28,974 nt of DNA. Source: an uncultured Acetatifactor sp. GTDB taxonomy: Bacteria; Bacillota; Clostridia; Lachnospirales; Lachnospiraceae. The position numbers and the translations under genes were made by a program. Of the stretch, positions 16,479 to 25,071 are shown one piece after another; the first letter of the stretch is position 1; each line of letters opens with the position of its first letter. The stretch spans positions 1 to 28,974 of the forward strand of contig CAKRZO010000033.1 in the NCBI GenBank assembly GCA_934433135.1, given 5' to 3'. The notes under the pieces were generated by a model. The model was not told where the DNA came from and did no database searches. It saw only the letters and a list, made by a program, of their open reading frames with translations.

Positions 16479-17180
16479 TCAGGATATCCCGCAGATCATA
16501 TCCTCTACCAGCCTTGCGCAATGTGCGGCAGCGGCGCGTTCGAATACCGGATAGTCCACATGTGCACTGTCATCTGCCTTATCGGAGATGGCACGGACGA
16601 TGACGAAAGGAAGATGATTCAGAAAAGCGCCGTGAGCAATGGCAGCTCCCTCCATTTCCGCGCAGTCACCGTGAAACAGGCTAATCAGTCTCTCCCTGGT
16701 TGCTTTGCCGGAGATGAACTGATCTCCGCTGACAACCCGGCCGATGCGGACGGTGATATCCGGATTTACTTTTTCGCAGGAGGCGACTGCCAGGCGGATC
16801 AGCTGTTCATCTGCCTGAAATTCCAGACAATCCATTTGCGGCACCTGTCCCGGCTGATATCCGAGAGCCGTAACATCCATGTCATGGTGAAGCGCATCCC
16901 GAGAAACCAGAATGTCTCCGATATTTAAGACATCATTTAAAGAGCCGGCCACACCGGTATTGATGATGTGGGTTACGCCGAACAAATCGGCAAGAATCTG
17001 TACACACAAAGCGGCGTTAACTTTTCCGATACCGCAGCGGACAACTACTACGGGAGTACCGTTTAACGTTCCTTCATAAAAGTCCATTTGCGCCTTGGTA
17101 GTGATAGAAGTAATCTCCACTTTCGCTTTTAAAGCTTCCACTTCCAGCTCCATAGCGCCAATAATTCCGATTCTGATCAT
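16479..17180 (-). CDS. mtnN: 5'-methylthioadenosine/S-adenosylhomocysteine nucleosidase
   Basis: The 233-residue protein matches the MTAN/Pfs family in length and motifs. It has an N-terminal IGIIGAMELEVEAL with the catalytic-region Glu11, GIGKVNAA, NTGVAGSL, GDQFISG, EMEGAAIAH for ribose binding, and SDKADDSAH with the catalytic Asp (about 200). It cleaves S-adenosylhomocysteine to adenine and S-ribosylhomocysteine, and also methylthioadenosine. The start follows AAAGGAA on the minus strand. It lies 41 bases downstream of luxS, so the two form an operon doing successive steps: MtnN makes the substrate of LuxS. Confidence 0.95.
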   Translation of the reverse strand: MIRIGIIGAMELEVEALKAKVEITSITTKAQMDFYEGTLNGTPVVVVRCGIGKVNAALCVQILADLFGVTHIINTGVAGSLNDVLNIGDILVSRDALHHDMDVTALGYQPGQVPQMDCLEFQADEQLIRLAVASCEKVNPDITVRIGRVVSGDQFISGKATRERLISLFHGDCAEMEGAAIAHGAFLNHLPFVIVRAISDKADDSAHVDYPVFERAAAAHCARLVEDMICGIS

Positions 17181-17221
17181 ATCGTTTTTGTTCCTTTCTT
17201 TTTGTTACGATTTTCGTTTCT

Positions 17222-17710
17222 TTACTGCTCTGAATCCGGGTAAATCAGCCGATCATCGGTGATGTGCAAAAGCACCTGATCCAGATACCTTTTGGCAAGC
17301 AGATTGGCCATGGGAAGATTCATATCCAGATAATTGCCGCAGTCTTTGGCACTGGCGCCGGGAACCTTTCCGCGGTAATCCCGGATAAAGAGAAACATTT
17401 CCGTGATCAGCGGTACGATCTCTTTCGACTCATAGTCTCCGGCAAGCAGAAGGTAAAATCCGGTACGGCAGCCCATGGGCCCGAAATAAATGATCTTGGA
17501 CTGACACTGCGGATGATTGCGCAAAAAAGTAGCTCCCAAATGTTCTATAGTATGCATTTCTGCCGTGTTCATAACCGGTTCTTCGTTGGGGCTGGTCATA
17601 CGCAGATCAAAGGTGGTAATCATTTCAGCTCCGACCCTGTCCTTGCGAGATACATAGATCCCCGGCTGAAGCTTTATGTGGTCAATGGTAAAACTGGCTA
17701 TTTTTTTCAT
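17222..17710 (-). CDS. luxS: S-ribosylhomocysteine lyase (AI-2 synthase)
   Basis: The frame can be read further upstream from a TTG at 17767, but the ATG at 17710 is the right start. It follows GAGG by 6 bases and begins MKKIASFTIDH, as in known LuxS. The protein has 162 residues. The metal site is His53 and His57 in HTIEH plus Cys124 in DCGNY, and the catalytic Cys81 lies in GPMGCRTGFY. LuxS splits S-ribosylhomocysteine into homocysteine and DPD, the precursor of autoinducer 2. First gene of the luxS-mtnN operon; its leader is highly structured (17711-17800). Confidence 0.96.
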   Translation of the reverse strand: MKKIASFTIDHIKLQPGIYVSRKDRVGAEMITTFDLRMTSPNEEPVMNTAEMHTIEHLGATFLRNHPQCQSKIIYFGPMGCRTGFYLLLAGDYESKEIVPLITEMFLFIRDYRGKVPGASAKDCGNYLDMNLPMANLLAKRYLDQVLLHITDDRLIYPDSEQ

Positions 17711-17800
17711 ATTAATCCTCACTTCTGAGCGACTTCGTTGCGAAGGCAGGCGAACTTCTGCCATCAAAGCAATTTGTTTTCGCTCAGAAACAAATTGCGG
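17711..17800 (-). promoter_or_regulatory. Structured luxS leader with possible pseudoknot
   Basis: Read on the minus strand, a perfect 11-bp hairpin (GCAATTTGTTT / AAACAAATTGC, 17798-17769) has the 8-nt loop CTGAGCGA. A second hairpin GGCAG/CTGCC (17762-17745) and a small one CTTCG/CGAAG (17745-17733) follow. The next 10 bases, TCGCTCAGAA (17732-17723), pair exactly with the loop of the first hairpin plus two flanking bases. They end two bases before the Shine-Dalgarno GAGG. This allows a pseudoknot that could affect access to the luxS start. No known riboswitch class is recognised; a dispersed DNA repeat is an alternative reading. Confidence 0.55.
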
Positions 17801-17851
17801 TGTGAAAATGCATTAAAATACAATGTACGGCATATCAAAGCATTTTTTCAC

Positions 17852-17881
17852 AGAATAACAATCATGGTTCCGGTCTGACAA
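17852..17881 (-). promoter_or_regulatory. Candidate luxS promoter
   Basis: On the minus strand TTGTCA (17881-17876) and TATTCT (17857-17852) are 18 bases apart. The predicted start near 17845 gives a leader of about 135 nt that contains the hairpins at 17711-17800. The -10 match is only moderate. Confidence 0.4.
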
Positions 17882-17928
17882 AAAGATTCCCTTAAAGTGT
17901 AACATAAAAATAAATTTTTGGAAATATC

Positions 17929-17957
17929 TTGAAACATTTTTCCTTAAAATATACACT
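17929..17957 (+). promoter_or_regulatory. Candidate promoter of the sigma factor gene
   Basis: TTGAAA (17929-17934) and TACACT (17952-17957) are 17 bases apart. The -35 also contains TGAAACATTTTT, typical of ECF sigma factor promoters, so self-regulation is possible, though no clear ECF -10 is seen. The 5' leader has an 8-bp hairpin, GCAACAGT/ACTGTTGC (17966-17992). Confidence 0.4.
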
Positions 17958-18056
17958 GTATATGTGCAACAGTAAAAAAGAAAAACTGTTGCGAAAACAC
18001 CTGAAAGTGCGCACGAGATTGTGCCGCGAGGCTGCGGCAGACAAAGAGGTGAATGA

Positions 18057-18587
18057 ATGGAACGGAGTAAAAATCTTGTAAAAAAGGCAAAAGAAGGAGA
18101 TGTTTCCGCTTTTGCCGCGCTTTATGAGGAAATTTATAAAGATTTGTACCACTTTGCGCTTTATACGCTCAGAAACAGGCAGGATGCGGAGGATGCAGTA
18201 AGCGAAACGGTTACGGATGCTTTTGCATCCATAGGAAAGCTGCGCAGCGAGGATGCGTTCCGTGCCTGGGTGTTCCGGATTCTTTCCAATAAATGCAAAA
18301 ACCGGTTGAAGGAATATACCAGAAAGTATGTGGAGCTGGAAGATGCAGAGGAGGAACTGGCGCATACAGAGGAAGTGACGGAAAATATCTACATACGGAA
18401 GATTTTCGGGGAACTGGAAGAGACGGATCGGTTTATTATCAGTCTGCATGTATTCGGCGGTTATAAAAACAGGGAAATCGCAGCAATTCTTTCGATGAAT
18501 GCCAATACGGTTCGTACCAGGGAAAGCAGAGCCCTGAAAAAAATGGCAGTGCGGATGCAGGAAGAGGGATTCGCAGCCGGTATGTAA
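18057..18587 (+). CDS. ECF-type RNA polymerase sigma factor
   Basis: The 176-residue protein starts after GAGGTG. It has region 2 at about 18-90 (LYEEIYKDLYHFALYTL, then QDAEDAVSETVTDAF and RAWVFRIL) and region 4 at about 115-170 (LEETDRFIISLHVFGGYKN, then EIAAILSMNANTVRTRESRALKKM with the recognition helix). Regions 1 and 3 are absent, as in ECF sigma factors. The next gene, 60 bases downstream, encodes a membrane protein with a short cytoplasmic N-terminus and probably controls it. The target regulon is unknown; the TGAAAC motif upstream of this gene suggests it may act on itself. Confidence 0.92.
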   Translation: MERSKNLVKKAKEGDVSAFAALYEEIYKDLYHFALYTLRNRQDAEDAVSETVTDAFASIGKLRSEDAFRAWVFRILSNKCKNRLKEYTRKYVELEDAEEELAHTEEVTENIYIRKIFGELEETDRFIISLHVFGGYKNREIAAILSMNANTVRTRESRALKKMAVRMQEEGFAAGM

Positions 18588-18647
18588 AGCGGGATTGCAT
18601 TTTGTATGGAAAGCAGATGTACCCGGAAACGGAGGGATTGAGGTATT

Positions 18648-20924
18648 ATGAAGAAAAAAAAGAGAGAGAACCAGATAGAGGGCCGGATGCGTAAGAAGAT
18701 TGAAAACGCTGCCAGGGAAATAGAGATTCCGGGAAACCTTGAACCGGATGCTGTCGCTGAGATGCTGGAGAGGCAGAAGGAGCAGGGCAGACAGAAGGAG
18801 CAGAGCAGCCGGATTCATTACCTGTCGGTTTGGGCTTCGGCAGCAGCAGTATTGCTCCTTACTATCAGCAGCTTTGCACTGTTCCGGGAATGGAACGGAT
18901 CTCATAAAACGGCAGACAGCACAGCAAAAGAGCAGGAAGTGCTTACAGGAGCTGCGGATAAAGGGGAAGCGGGAGAGGCAGCGGGTATGAGCGGAACCGC
19001 TGACAAAAAAGGGATGGCAGGAGCAATGCCGGTGACCGGAAAGCAGGTAATGCGTCATGATGCCGGTGAAATGTATACCGTTGCAAGAGACTATAGTGAA
19101 ATTTATGAAAAGCTGAAAGAAGCAGCCAGCCAGTCAAGATACGGGATCTGCTTTGAGGAAGCCAGTCCGGTAATGGAGAAGGTAATAACGGCGGATGGCT
19201 TTGACGGAGCAGTCAATTCCGGACAGGCGATGGAACCTGTACGGCAAGGAAAACAATCACCCCAAAATCCTGTGAATGCCGCGGAAAAAGAATATTCCGA
19301 TACCAATGTCATGCAGGAAGGCGTGGATGAAAGCGATATTATAAAAACAGATGGTTCCTTCCTGTATATTGTGAAGAAGAACCGGATCTATATCATTGAC
19401 ATTCAAAACGGAGAACTGCAGGAAAAGGGACAGATTGCTCTGCCGTCCGCCGGGGCAGATGTCCGTGAGATTTATGTGGATGGAAACCGGCTCCTGGTTC
19501 TCGCAGAAGAAAGAACAACCAGGCTGAATCATGAGATCATGGGCAGTGAAAGCGGAGACAACCGCACTCTCGATAATGCAGACGGAAGCAGCAAAACGGC
19601 AGTTGACACGGAGACGGACTATTATAGTATCGTAACGAGCCAAAGTACCTTTTTGTACACCTACGACATAACGCAGAAAGATCATCCGACTCTTTTGGGA
19701 ACGGTCAGTCAGGATGGCAATTACGACACTTCCCGGAAAATCGGAAATATCGTCTATCTGTTTACTTCTTATTCCATTTATGAAGCCCTCTATGCACAAC
19801 CAGTTTACGGGTATCAGCTGAACCAGGGATTGCGGAGTTTTGAAAACGTACAGGAGTCATTCGGGCAACAGGATTCGGCCAAGACACAGGAGTCTGTGGC
19901 AAAGGAAGTTCTTCCTAAGATAAACGGGCAGGAGCTTGCCTGCGGAAATGTTTATCTGGGTCAGGAAGCGCAGGGCGGACTGCTGATTTCCTCCATTGAT
20001 ATCAGACAGCCGGATCAGACGATTGATAATATTCTGATCTGCCATGAAGGCGCGGAAATTTATGTCACCGAAGAATCTGTGTATTTGTACCATACGAACT
20101 ATTTTTATGACACCAACGCAACGCAGATTGCCCGTTTTGCCTTAAAAGACGGCTATCTGGATGCAGCCGGTGCAGCCAGTGTGGATGGAGTGGTACGTGA
20201 TACCTTTGCCGTTAATGAATACGGAGATTCGTTCCGGATTCTGACTACCGAAGTCCGATCCGGGGAAGGAAGCAATCTGTACCTTTTTGACCGGAACCTG
20301 AAGTATCAGGGAAGACTGGAAAATATTGCGCCCGGAGAGTTAATCTATGCCGCCCGTTATTTTGAGGATATGGTTTATTTTGTAACCTACCGCAACATGG
20401 ATCCTTTGTTTGCCGTGGATCTATCCGACCCGGAGAATCCGCAGATTATGGGCGAGCTGAAGATGACAGGCTACTCCGACTATCTGCATATCTGGGACGC
20501 GGAGACGCTTTTCGGTATCGGATATGAGACGGATCCGGAAAGCGGAATACAAAAGGGCATTAAGATCGCCTTGTTCGATATCGGCAGCCCGGCGGATCTG
20601 AAGGTTATAAACAGCAGCTGCCTGAAAAATGCGGTTTACACACCTGCACTGGATCAATATAAAACTGTATTGGTAAGTCCTGCGGCCAATCTGATCGGAT
20701 TTACCGTCATGGAAGAAAACAGTGACGAAAGCGTTTATCTGCTTTATTCCCTGCAGGACGGCGCCTTTCGTAACCTTCTTACCAGAAAGCTGGAAGAGGA
20801 TCCGGTGAATATCCGCGGAATCTATGCCGGAGACTATTTTTATATCGTATCGCCCGACCGGGTGATTTCCTTTGACCGGAATAGGGATTATCAGGAAATC
20901 GCCGTTTTGGAAATCGGCAAATAA
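18648..20924 (+). CDS. Membrane-anchored beta-propeller protein, likely anti-sigma factor
   Basis: The 758-residue protein has a charged cytoplasmic segment (1-57), one transmembrane helix (about 58-79), a low-complexity Gly/Ala/Thr linker (about 80-125) and a large extracellular domain. The domain begins with NVMQEGVDESDIIKTDG at about 223-239. That signature opens the secreted 'Beta_propel' family (PF09826), and the rest shows the repeated strand pattern of a propeller. The 57-residue cytoplasmic part, containing EIEIPGNLEPDAVAEML, is the size of an anti-sigma domain. Its position directly behind the ECF sigma gene supports the idea that it holds the sigma factor and releases it when the propeller senses something outside. 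No zinc-binding anti-sigma motif (HxxxCxxC) is seen. Confidence 0.8.
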   Translation: MKKKKRENQIEGRMRKKIENAAREIEIPGNLEPDAVAEMLERQKEQGRQKEQSSRIHYLSVWASAAAVLLLTISSFALFREWNGSHKTADSTAKEQEVLTGAADKGEAGEAAGMSGTADKKGMAGAMPVTGKQVMRHDAGEMYTVARDYSEIYEKLKEAASQSRYGICFEEASPVMEKVITADGFDGAVNSGQAMEPVRQGKQSPQNPVNAAEKEYSDTNVMQEGVDESDIIKTDGSFLYIVKKNRIYIIDIQNGELQEKGQIALPSAGADVREIYVDGNRLLVLAEERTTRLNHEIMGSESGDNRTLDNADGSSKTAVDTETDYYSIVTSQSTFLYTYDITQKDHPTLLGTVSQDGNYDTSRKIGNIVYLFTSYSIYEALYAQPVYGYQLNQGLRSFENVQESFGQQDSAKTQESVAKEVLPKINGQELACGNVYLGQEAQGGLLISSIDIRQPDQTIDNILICHEGAEIYVTEESVYLYHTNYFYDTNATQIARFALKDGYLDAAGAASVDGVVRDTFAVNEYGDSFRILTTEVRSGEGSNLYLFDRNLKYQGRLENIAPGELIYAARYFEDMVYFVTYRNMDPLFAVDLSDPENPQIMGELKMTGYSDYLHIWDAETLFGIGYETDPESGIQKGIKIALFDIGSPADLKVINSSCLKNAVYTPALDQYKTVLVSPAANLIGFTVMEENSDESVYLLYSLQDGAFRNLLTRKLEEDPVNIRGIYAGDYFYIVSPDRVISFDRNRDYQEIAVLEIGK

Positions 20925-20929
20925 AACAA

Positions 20930-20958
20930 TTGCATCTTTGGGGAGTTTAGAGTATACT
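20930..20958 (+). promoter_or_regulatory. Promoter of the cytidylate-kinase-like gene
   Basis: TTGCAT (20930-20935) and TATACT (20953-20958) are exactly 17 bases apart, just after the stop of the propeller gene. The leader to the ATG at 21057 would be about 92 nt. Confidence 0.6.
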
Positions 20959-21056
20959 GGAAACGTATCTGAGAAGGTATGTCTCCGGTATACTTTTTAC
21001 GTAACGGGAAAATACATTCCTGTAAAAAGCATTACCGCCATGCAAAGGAGGAGAAT

Positions 21057-21542
21057 ATGAAACTGGTTATTACAATGAGCAGAAGGTTCGGAACGGGTGC
21101 CAGCCTGATCGCGGCAGAATTGTCGAAGCGGCTTGGCATCCCGGTTTATGATAAGGCATATATTGAGCACGAAATGGAAGGTACAAGTTTCCCGACGGAA
21201 GCGGCAGTCATTACCAAGCTGGCGGAAAAGCCCTGCATTATCCTGGGAAGATGTGCCAGTGAGATCTTAAAGGACCGGGCGGATGTCTTTAATATCTTTG
21301 TCAGCGCGGATAAAGAGGACCGGATCCACCGAATTATGGCAAAGGAATCTTTATCTTATGAAGTTGCAAAGGAAATGCTGGAAGAAAACGACAGGCAGCG
21401 TTCCGAATACTACCATGAACATACCGGCAAGATGTGGGGAGATGTGAATAACTATCATATGATCCTGGATACCACCGCATTGGGGATGGAAAACTGTCCG
21501 GGCATTCTGATGAAGTACTTTGAACATATGGAATTTATCTGA
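21057..21542 (+). CDS. Short cytidylate-kinase-like family protein
   Basis: The ATG at 21057 follows AAAGGAGGAG and begins MKLVITMSRRFGTGASLIA, the start expected for the Cytidylate_kin2-like family; the longer frame from 20979 has no such signal. Later marks are GIPVYDKAYI, AEKPCIILGRCASEIL, VFNIFVSADKEDRIHRIM and YYHEHTGKMWGD. These proteins resemble nucleoside monophosphate kinases, but many are uncharacterised. At 161 residues it is about 40-50 shorter than usual: the helical segment normally found between the DK(A/E)(Y/L)I and GRCA motifs is largely missing. That raises doubt about kinase activity. Confidence 0.75.
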   Translation: MKLVITMSRRFGTGASLIAAELSKRLGIPVYDKAYIEHEMEGTSFPTEAAVITKLAEKPCIILGRCASEILKDRADVFNIFVSADKEDRIHRIMAKESLSYEVAKEMLEENDRQRSEYYHEHTGKMWGDVNNYHMILDTTALGMENCPGILMKYFEHMEFI

Positions 21543-21568
21543 CAGGCAGGGTGAGAGGTCGCGTAAAA

Positions 21569-23182
21569 ATGTATTCACTGATGATCGCAGAGGATGAACT
21601 GGCTACCAGAAGAGGTCTGGTAAATATGGTAAACTGGGAGAGTCTGGGATTCCGTGTTGTCGCTGATTTCGCAGACGGGAAAGAACTTCTGGAAAGACTT
21701 GGAAGTTATTCTATGCTTCCGGACGTGATTCTGACGGACATTCAGATGATTCAGGTAAGCGGGCTTGATATTGCAAAATATGTGGCTGATAACGGGCTAC
21801 CGGTCAAAGTGGTGCTCCTTACCGGCTATAAGCTGTTTGAATATGCGCAGGCGGCGATTGAGAACCATGTGGCAAGTTATCTTTTGAAACCGGTTTCCAT
21901 TACCAATCTGAAGCAGGTTTTTTCCGGATTAAAAGAGCAGCTGGATCAGGAAAAAGATAAAAAAGAATATAAAGAAAAAATGTCGCGGTATTACAACCGG
22001 CTGGTAAATTACGAAAAACAAAAATATATTCTGGATGCTTATTACGGAATGCTTTCCGATAAGGAGAAAGCAGCGGCCAGACTGGCCTTATTGGAACCGG
22101 GGGATGAAAGTACCGGCAAGAGAATGGTTTTGTACCTGATGAAAGTAATCGTGGTGCGGAATGAAGAATATGACACTTTCATCCGGAATTTCGGCGTCCA
22201 GGAGCTGGAAGAACAGCTGATGAATGCCATGACATCCGTCAGTGAGGAAATGGAGTATTATCCGATTTACTGGGACTGCCGTCCGATTCATCAGGGGGAC
22301 ATTTCCTTTTTAGGTATTTTCTGGGAAAAAAAAGAAGGCGGAAGTATTTCCTTCCGGGAACTGCAGAACATGGTGACAGGCATGATTTCCGGAATGCTTT
22401 CCATTACCTGCAGGGCGGAAGTAATCGATAAACTGCAGCCTCTGGAACTGGCAGGTTATTTTGCGGCAATCGGCCATAGTGAAAAACGAGAGACCCTGAT
22501 GCGGGAAGCGGAGTACAATCAGTTGCTGAAGAATCAGAGAAAGCTGATTTTTCAGTATATCTGTCAGGAAGATGAGGAGCAGCTGGAAGAGATTGCATCC
22601 GCTTTTGTGGAAAGTGCATTGCGCTGCGGTGTGGTTTTTGCCAGAAACCAGTGCGTGAAGGTGCTGGGAAATATCATAGAACGATTGACGGAGGGAAATC
22701 TTGAGGAAGAAGAACGATTGACAGCCGCCTGTGCTCCGAATAGTGTTTATACGGAAAATACCTTTGAACATCTGGAAAAGTGGCTGATGCTCAGACTCTA
22801 TCGGCTGGCGGAATACTATTCTGACAGATCCCGATTTAAGCAGGGAAGCAGTATTGACAAGATTAAAGAATACGTCGGCAAAAATTTCTGCAAGGATATT
22901 ACACTGTCGGATGTTGCCGGAGCCTGTTATCTGAATCCGGTCTATGTCAGCCGTTTGATGAAGGAACAGACAGGAGATACTTTTACGGAGTATGTAACAA
23001 AACTGCGTATGGAGAAGGCAGTGGAGCTTCTGGAGAGTACGGATAAATATGTTTACGAGGTGGCACAGGAGTCCGGTTATCAGAATTTAAAATATTTTTA
23101 TAAAGTATTTAAAAGAATCACAGGCCGATCGCCGAACGATTTCAGACCGGATCAGAAAGAGAAAGGGTATGAAGAGATTTAA
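21569..23182 (+). CDS. AraC-family response regulator, YesN-like
   Basis: The frame is open from a GTG at 21551, but the receiver domain starts at the ATG at 21569 (MYSLMIAEDE), giving 537 residues. The receiver domain (about 1-120) has the acidic pair Glu8/Asp9, phospho-acceptor Asp57 (ILTDIQM) and SYLLKPV with the conserved Lys. A long middle region (about 135-420) of the YesN type follows. The end (about 435-530) is an AraC/XylS double helix-turn-helix (ITLSDVAGACYLNPVYVSRL, then VAQESGYQNLKYFYKVFKR). The histidine kinase gene overlaps its 3' end by 14 bases. It probably activates the sugar transporter genes that follow, via the repeats at 25044-25071. Confidence 0.92.
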   Translation: MYSLMIAEDELATRRGLVNMVNWESLGFRVVADFADGKELLERLGSYSMLPDVILTDIQMIQVSGLDIAKYVADNGLPVKVVLLTGYKLFEYAQAAIENHVASYLLKPVSITNLKQVFSGLKEQLDQEKDKKEYKEKMSRYYNRLVNYEKQKYILDAYYGMLSDKEKAAARLALLEPGDESTGKRMVLYLMKVIVVRNEEYDTFIRNFGVQELEEQLMNAMTSVSEEMEYYPIYWDCRPIHQGDISFLGIFWEKKEGGSISFRELQNMVTGMISGMLSITCRAEVIDKLQPLELAGYFAAIGHSEKRETLMREAEYNQLLKNQRKLIFQYICQEDEEQLEEIASAFVESALRCGVVFARNQCVKVLGNIIERLTEGNLEEEERLTAACAPNSVYTENTFEHLEKWLMLRLYRLAEYYSDRSRFKQGSSIDKIKEYVGKNFCKDITLSDVAGACYLNPVYVSRLMKEQTGDTFTEYVTKLRMEKAVELLESTDKYVYEVAQESGYQNLKYFYKVFKRITGRSPNDFRPDQKEKGYEEI

Positions 23183-24962
23183 ATTTCTTCCGGGAATCCA
23201 TAATAAAGAATTTCAAAGACTGTTCAAAAAGAATTTACTGATAGTAATGCTCTCTGCCATGGGTCCGCTGCTCGGATGCGTGGGAATTTTGTATTATTAC
23301 AGCAACAAAAGCTTCCTTGCGGAAATGCATCAGGCTTCTTTGCGGGAGCTGAAAAATTCCGGCGCAACTATTAATACTCTTTTGGAAGAGGCGGAGGAGA
23401 TCCTGATGAAAGAAGCGCTGGATGAGACGACGGCAAGATTCTTTCGGGATGCCAGGACGTTTCCGCCGAATTATGAATTTATATCCAATACCAATACCCT
23501 GATTCAGAATTTAAGAAATGATTATCGGGACAGCCTTTACTATTCCGTGGATGCCTATTCCGGAGAGAGCGACTTCCTTGCATCCAGCAAATATCTGGGC
23601 CAGAGTCACGGCTTTTTACCGGAGGATGCGTTAATTACTGATTTTGAGGCTGCAAAGGGCAAGACAGATGTCTTTGCGGTTTCCCATGATTTAAAAGAAA
23701 AAGTGGGTACAGGTTTTCAAACGTTCCATGTTCTGACGATTTATCGTACCCGTTTTTTGTACGGCAGAAAAGATGGATTTGTTTCCGTAAGTATTGACAA
23801 GGAGAAACTGGCACAGTACCTTACGGATAATTATAATTACAAACAGGGAGCCTTTTTGATTCTGGATCCGGAAGGAAAGGTTATCTTTGACACTTCATCC
23901 GTAATGAATGATGAAACGTTGGATTTTTTTGACAGAGAGGCGCGTACGCCGTTTACCAGAAGCATCAACGGAACCCAGATGTATGTCTCCTATATGCCGT
24001 TGGGCAGGTATGACTGGACGTTTGCCAATATTGTTCCGCTGATAGAATATATGAAAAACAGGAATCAGATGGTCAGAAGCAGTATCTATATTTTTATGGC
24101 CGGTCTTTTGGTATGCCTTCTTTTATCCTATCGCACGACAGTCCGTCTTTTCCGCCCTATTGAAGCCATTCTGGATCTGGTAGAAGATCCTCAGGCCTGG
24201 GAAAGTATCAGTAAGGAAAATGGAGAGATAGAATATCTCCTTTTAAGAATACTGGATCTGTTTCAGAAAAATATAGCACTGGAGCAGGAGATGGTAGATC
24301 GTATGGGACGCCTGAAAAATGCCAGGGCAAAGGCGCTTCAGCAGCAGATGACGCCGCATTTTCTTTATAATGTGCTTCAGGTCATTAACTGGATTGTGAT
24401 CGGAGAGACAAAGAGTGATGAGAGTCGTTCCAGCCAGGCGATTATCTTGCTTGCGGATGTGATTCGTACCTGTATGGAACAGAAGACCAACGTTACTACC
24501 GTAGAAGAAGAGATAGAATATATCCGGAAATTCCTGGAAATTGAAAAGCTTCGTTACGGAGAGGATATTCTGTGTCACTTTGAAATCGATCCATCGACAT
24601 ATAAAAGGCGGATTTTGTGTATTTCTTTACAGACTCTGATTGAAAATTCCATTTCCCATGGTTTTCAGCCAAGGGGAGGAAAGGGAAACATATACGTTAC
24701 CATTAAGGAAAATGAAAAAAAAGAAATGCTGATATGCGTGGAAGATGACGGAGTGGGTATGAGCCGGGACAAAATGGAAAGTATCCTGACAGTTGTCCAT
24801 CAGGATTATGTTTATGAGAGCCGGAATATCGGGCTGATTAACCTTTTTCAACGTTTCCGCCTCGTATTCGGGGACGCCTGCTGTTTTGAACTTACAGACA
24901 GCCGATTCGGAGGTGTAAAGGTAGCAATTGTTTTACCGCCGGAGGAAGTAAAAGTTAAATAA
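23169..24962 (+). CDS. Sensor histidine kinase, YesM-like
   Basis: The 597-residue protein has a transmembrane helix at about 22-44, an extracellular sensor region (about 45-300), a second helix at about 304-322, a HAMP-like linker and a His_kinase domain. The phospho-acceptor is His397 in QQQMTPHFLYNVLQVINWI. The ATPase part has the N box (QTLIENSISHGF) and G box (VEDDGVGMS). The extracellular region probably senses a sugar or a loaded binding protein. It overlaps the response regulator by 14 bases, which favours coupled synthesis. YesM/YesN-type pairs usually sit next to CUT1 transporters, as here. Confidence 0.92.
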   Translation: MKRFKFLPGIHNKEFQRLFKKNLLIVMLSAMGPLLGCVGILYYYSNKSFLAEMHQASLRELKNSGATINTLLEEAEEILMKEALDETTARFFRDARTFPPNYEFISNTNTLIQNLRNDYRDSLYYSVDAYSGESDFLASSKYLGQSHGFLPEDALITDFEAAKGKTDVFAVSHDLKEKVGTGFQTFHVLTIYRTRFLYGRKDGFVSVSIDKEKLAQYLTDNYNYKQGAFLILDPEGKVIFDTSSVMNDETLDFFDREARTPFTRSINGTQMYVSYMPLGRYDWTFANIVPLIEYMKNRNQMVRSSIYIFMAGLLVCLLLSYRTTVRLFRPIEAILDLVEDPQAWESISKENGEIEYLLLRILDLFQKNIALEQEMVDRMGRLKNARAKALQQQMTPHFLYNVLQVINWIVIGETKSDESRSSQAIILLADVIRTCMEQKTNVTTVEEEIEYIRKFLEIEKLRYGEDILCHFEIDPSTYKRRILCISLQTLIENSISHGFQPRGGKGNIYVTIKENEKKEMLICVEDDGVGMSRDKMESILTVVHQDYVYESRNIGLINLFQRFRLVFGDACCFELTDSRFGGVKVAIVLPPEEVKVK

Positions 24963-25043
24963 GTAGGAATATGTTTAGATAGTATGAAGAAAAAAAGGAA
25001 ATCGGGAACAGAATAGTTTAATCATTGTGACTAACAGGTTACT

Positions 25044-25071
25044 TTGAACGGATTGTGAACTTTGTGTGAAC
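25044..25071 (+). promoter_or_regulatory. Three direct repeats spaced 11 bp, candidate response-regulator operator
   Basis: TTGAAC (25044-25049), TGTGAAC (25054-25060) and TGTGAAC (25065-25071) end exactly 11 bases apart, one helical turn. They cover the -35 region of the transporter promoter. AraC-type regulators often bind such same-face direct repeats, and one is encoded just upstream. Confidence 0.5.

Noticed and set aside
17711..17767. N-terminal extension of luxS from a TTG
   Set aside because: The extension falls in the structured leader, and the family starts at the ATG at 17710, which has a proper ribosome binding site.
17892..19058. 388-residue minus-strand open frame
   Set aside because: It lies antisense across the sigma factor and propeller genes, is rich in Phe, Cys, His and Ser as antisense frames are, and has no recognisable domain.
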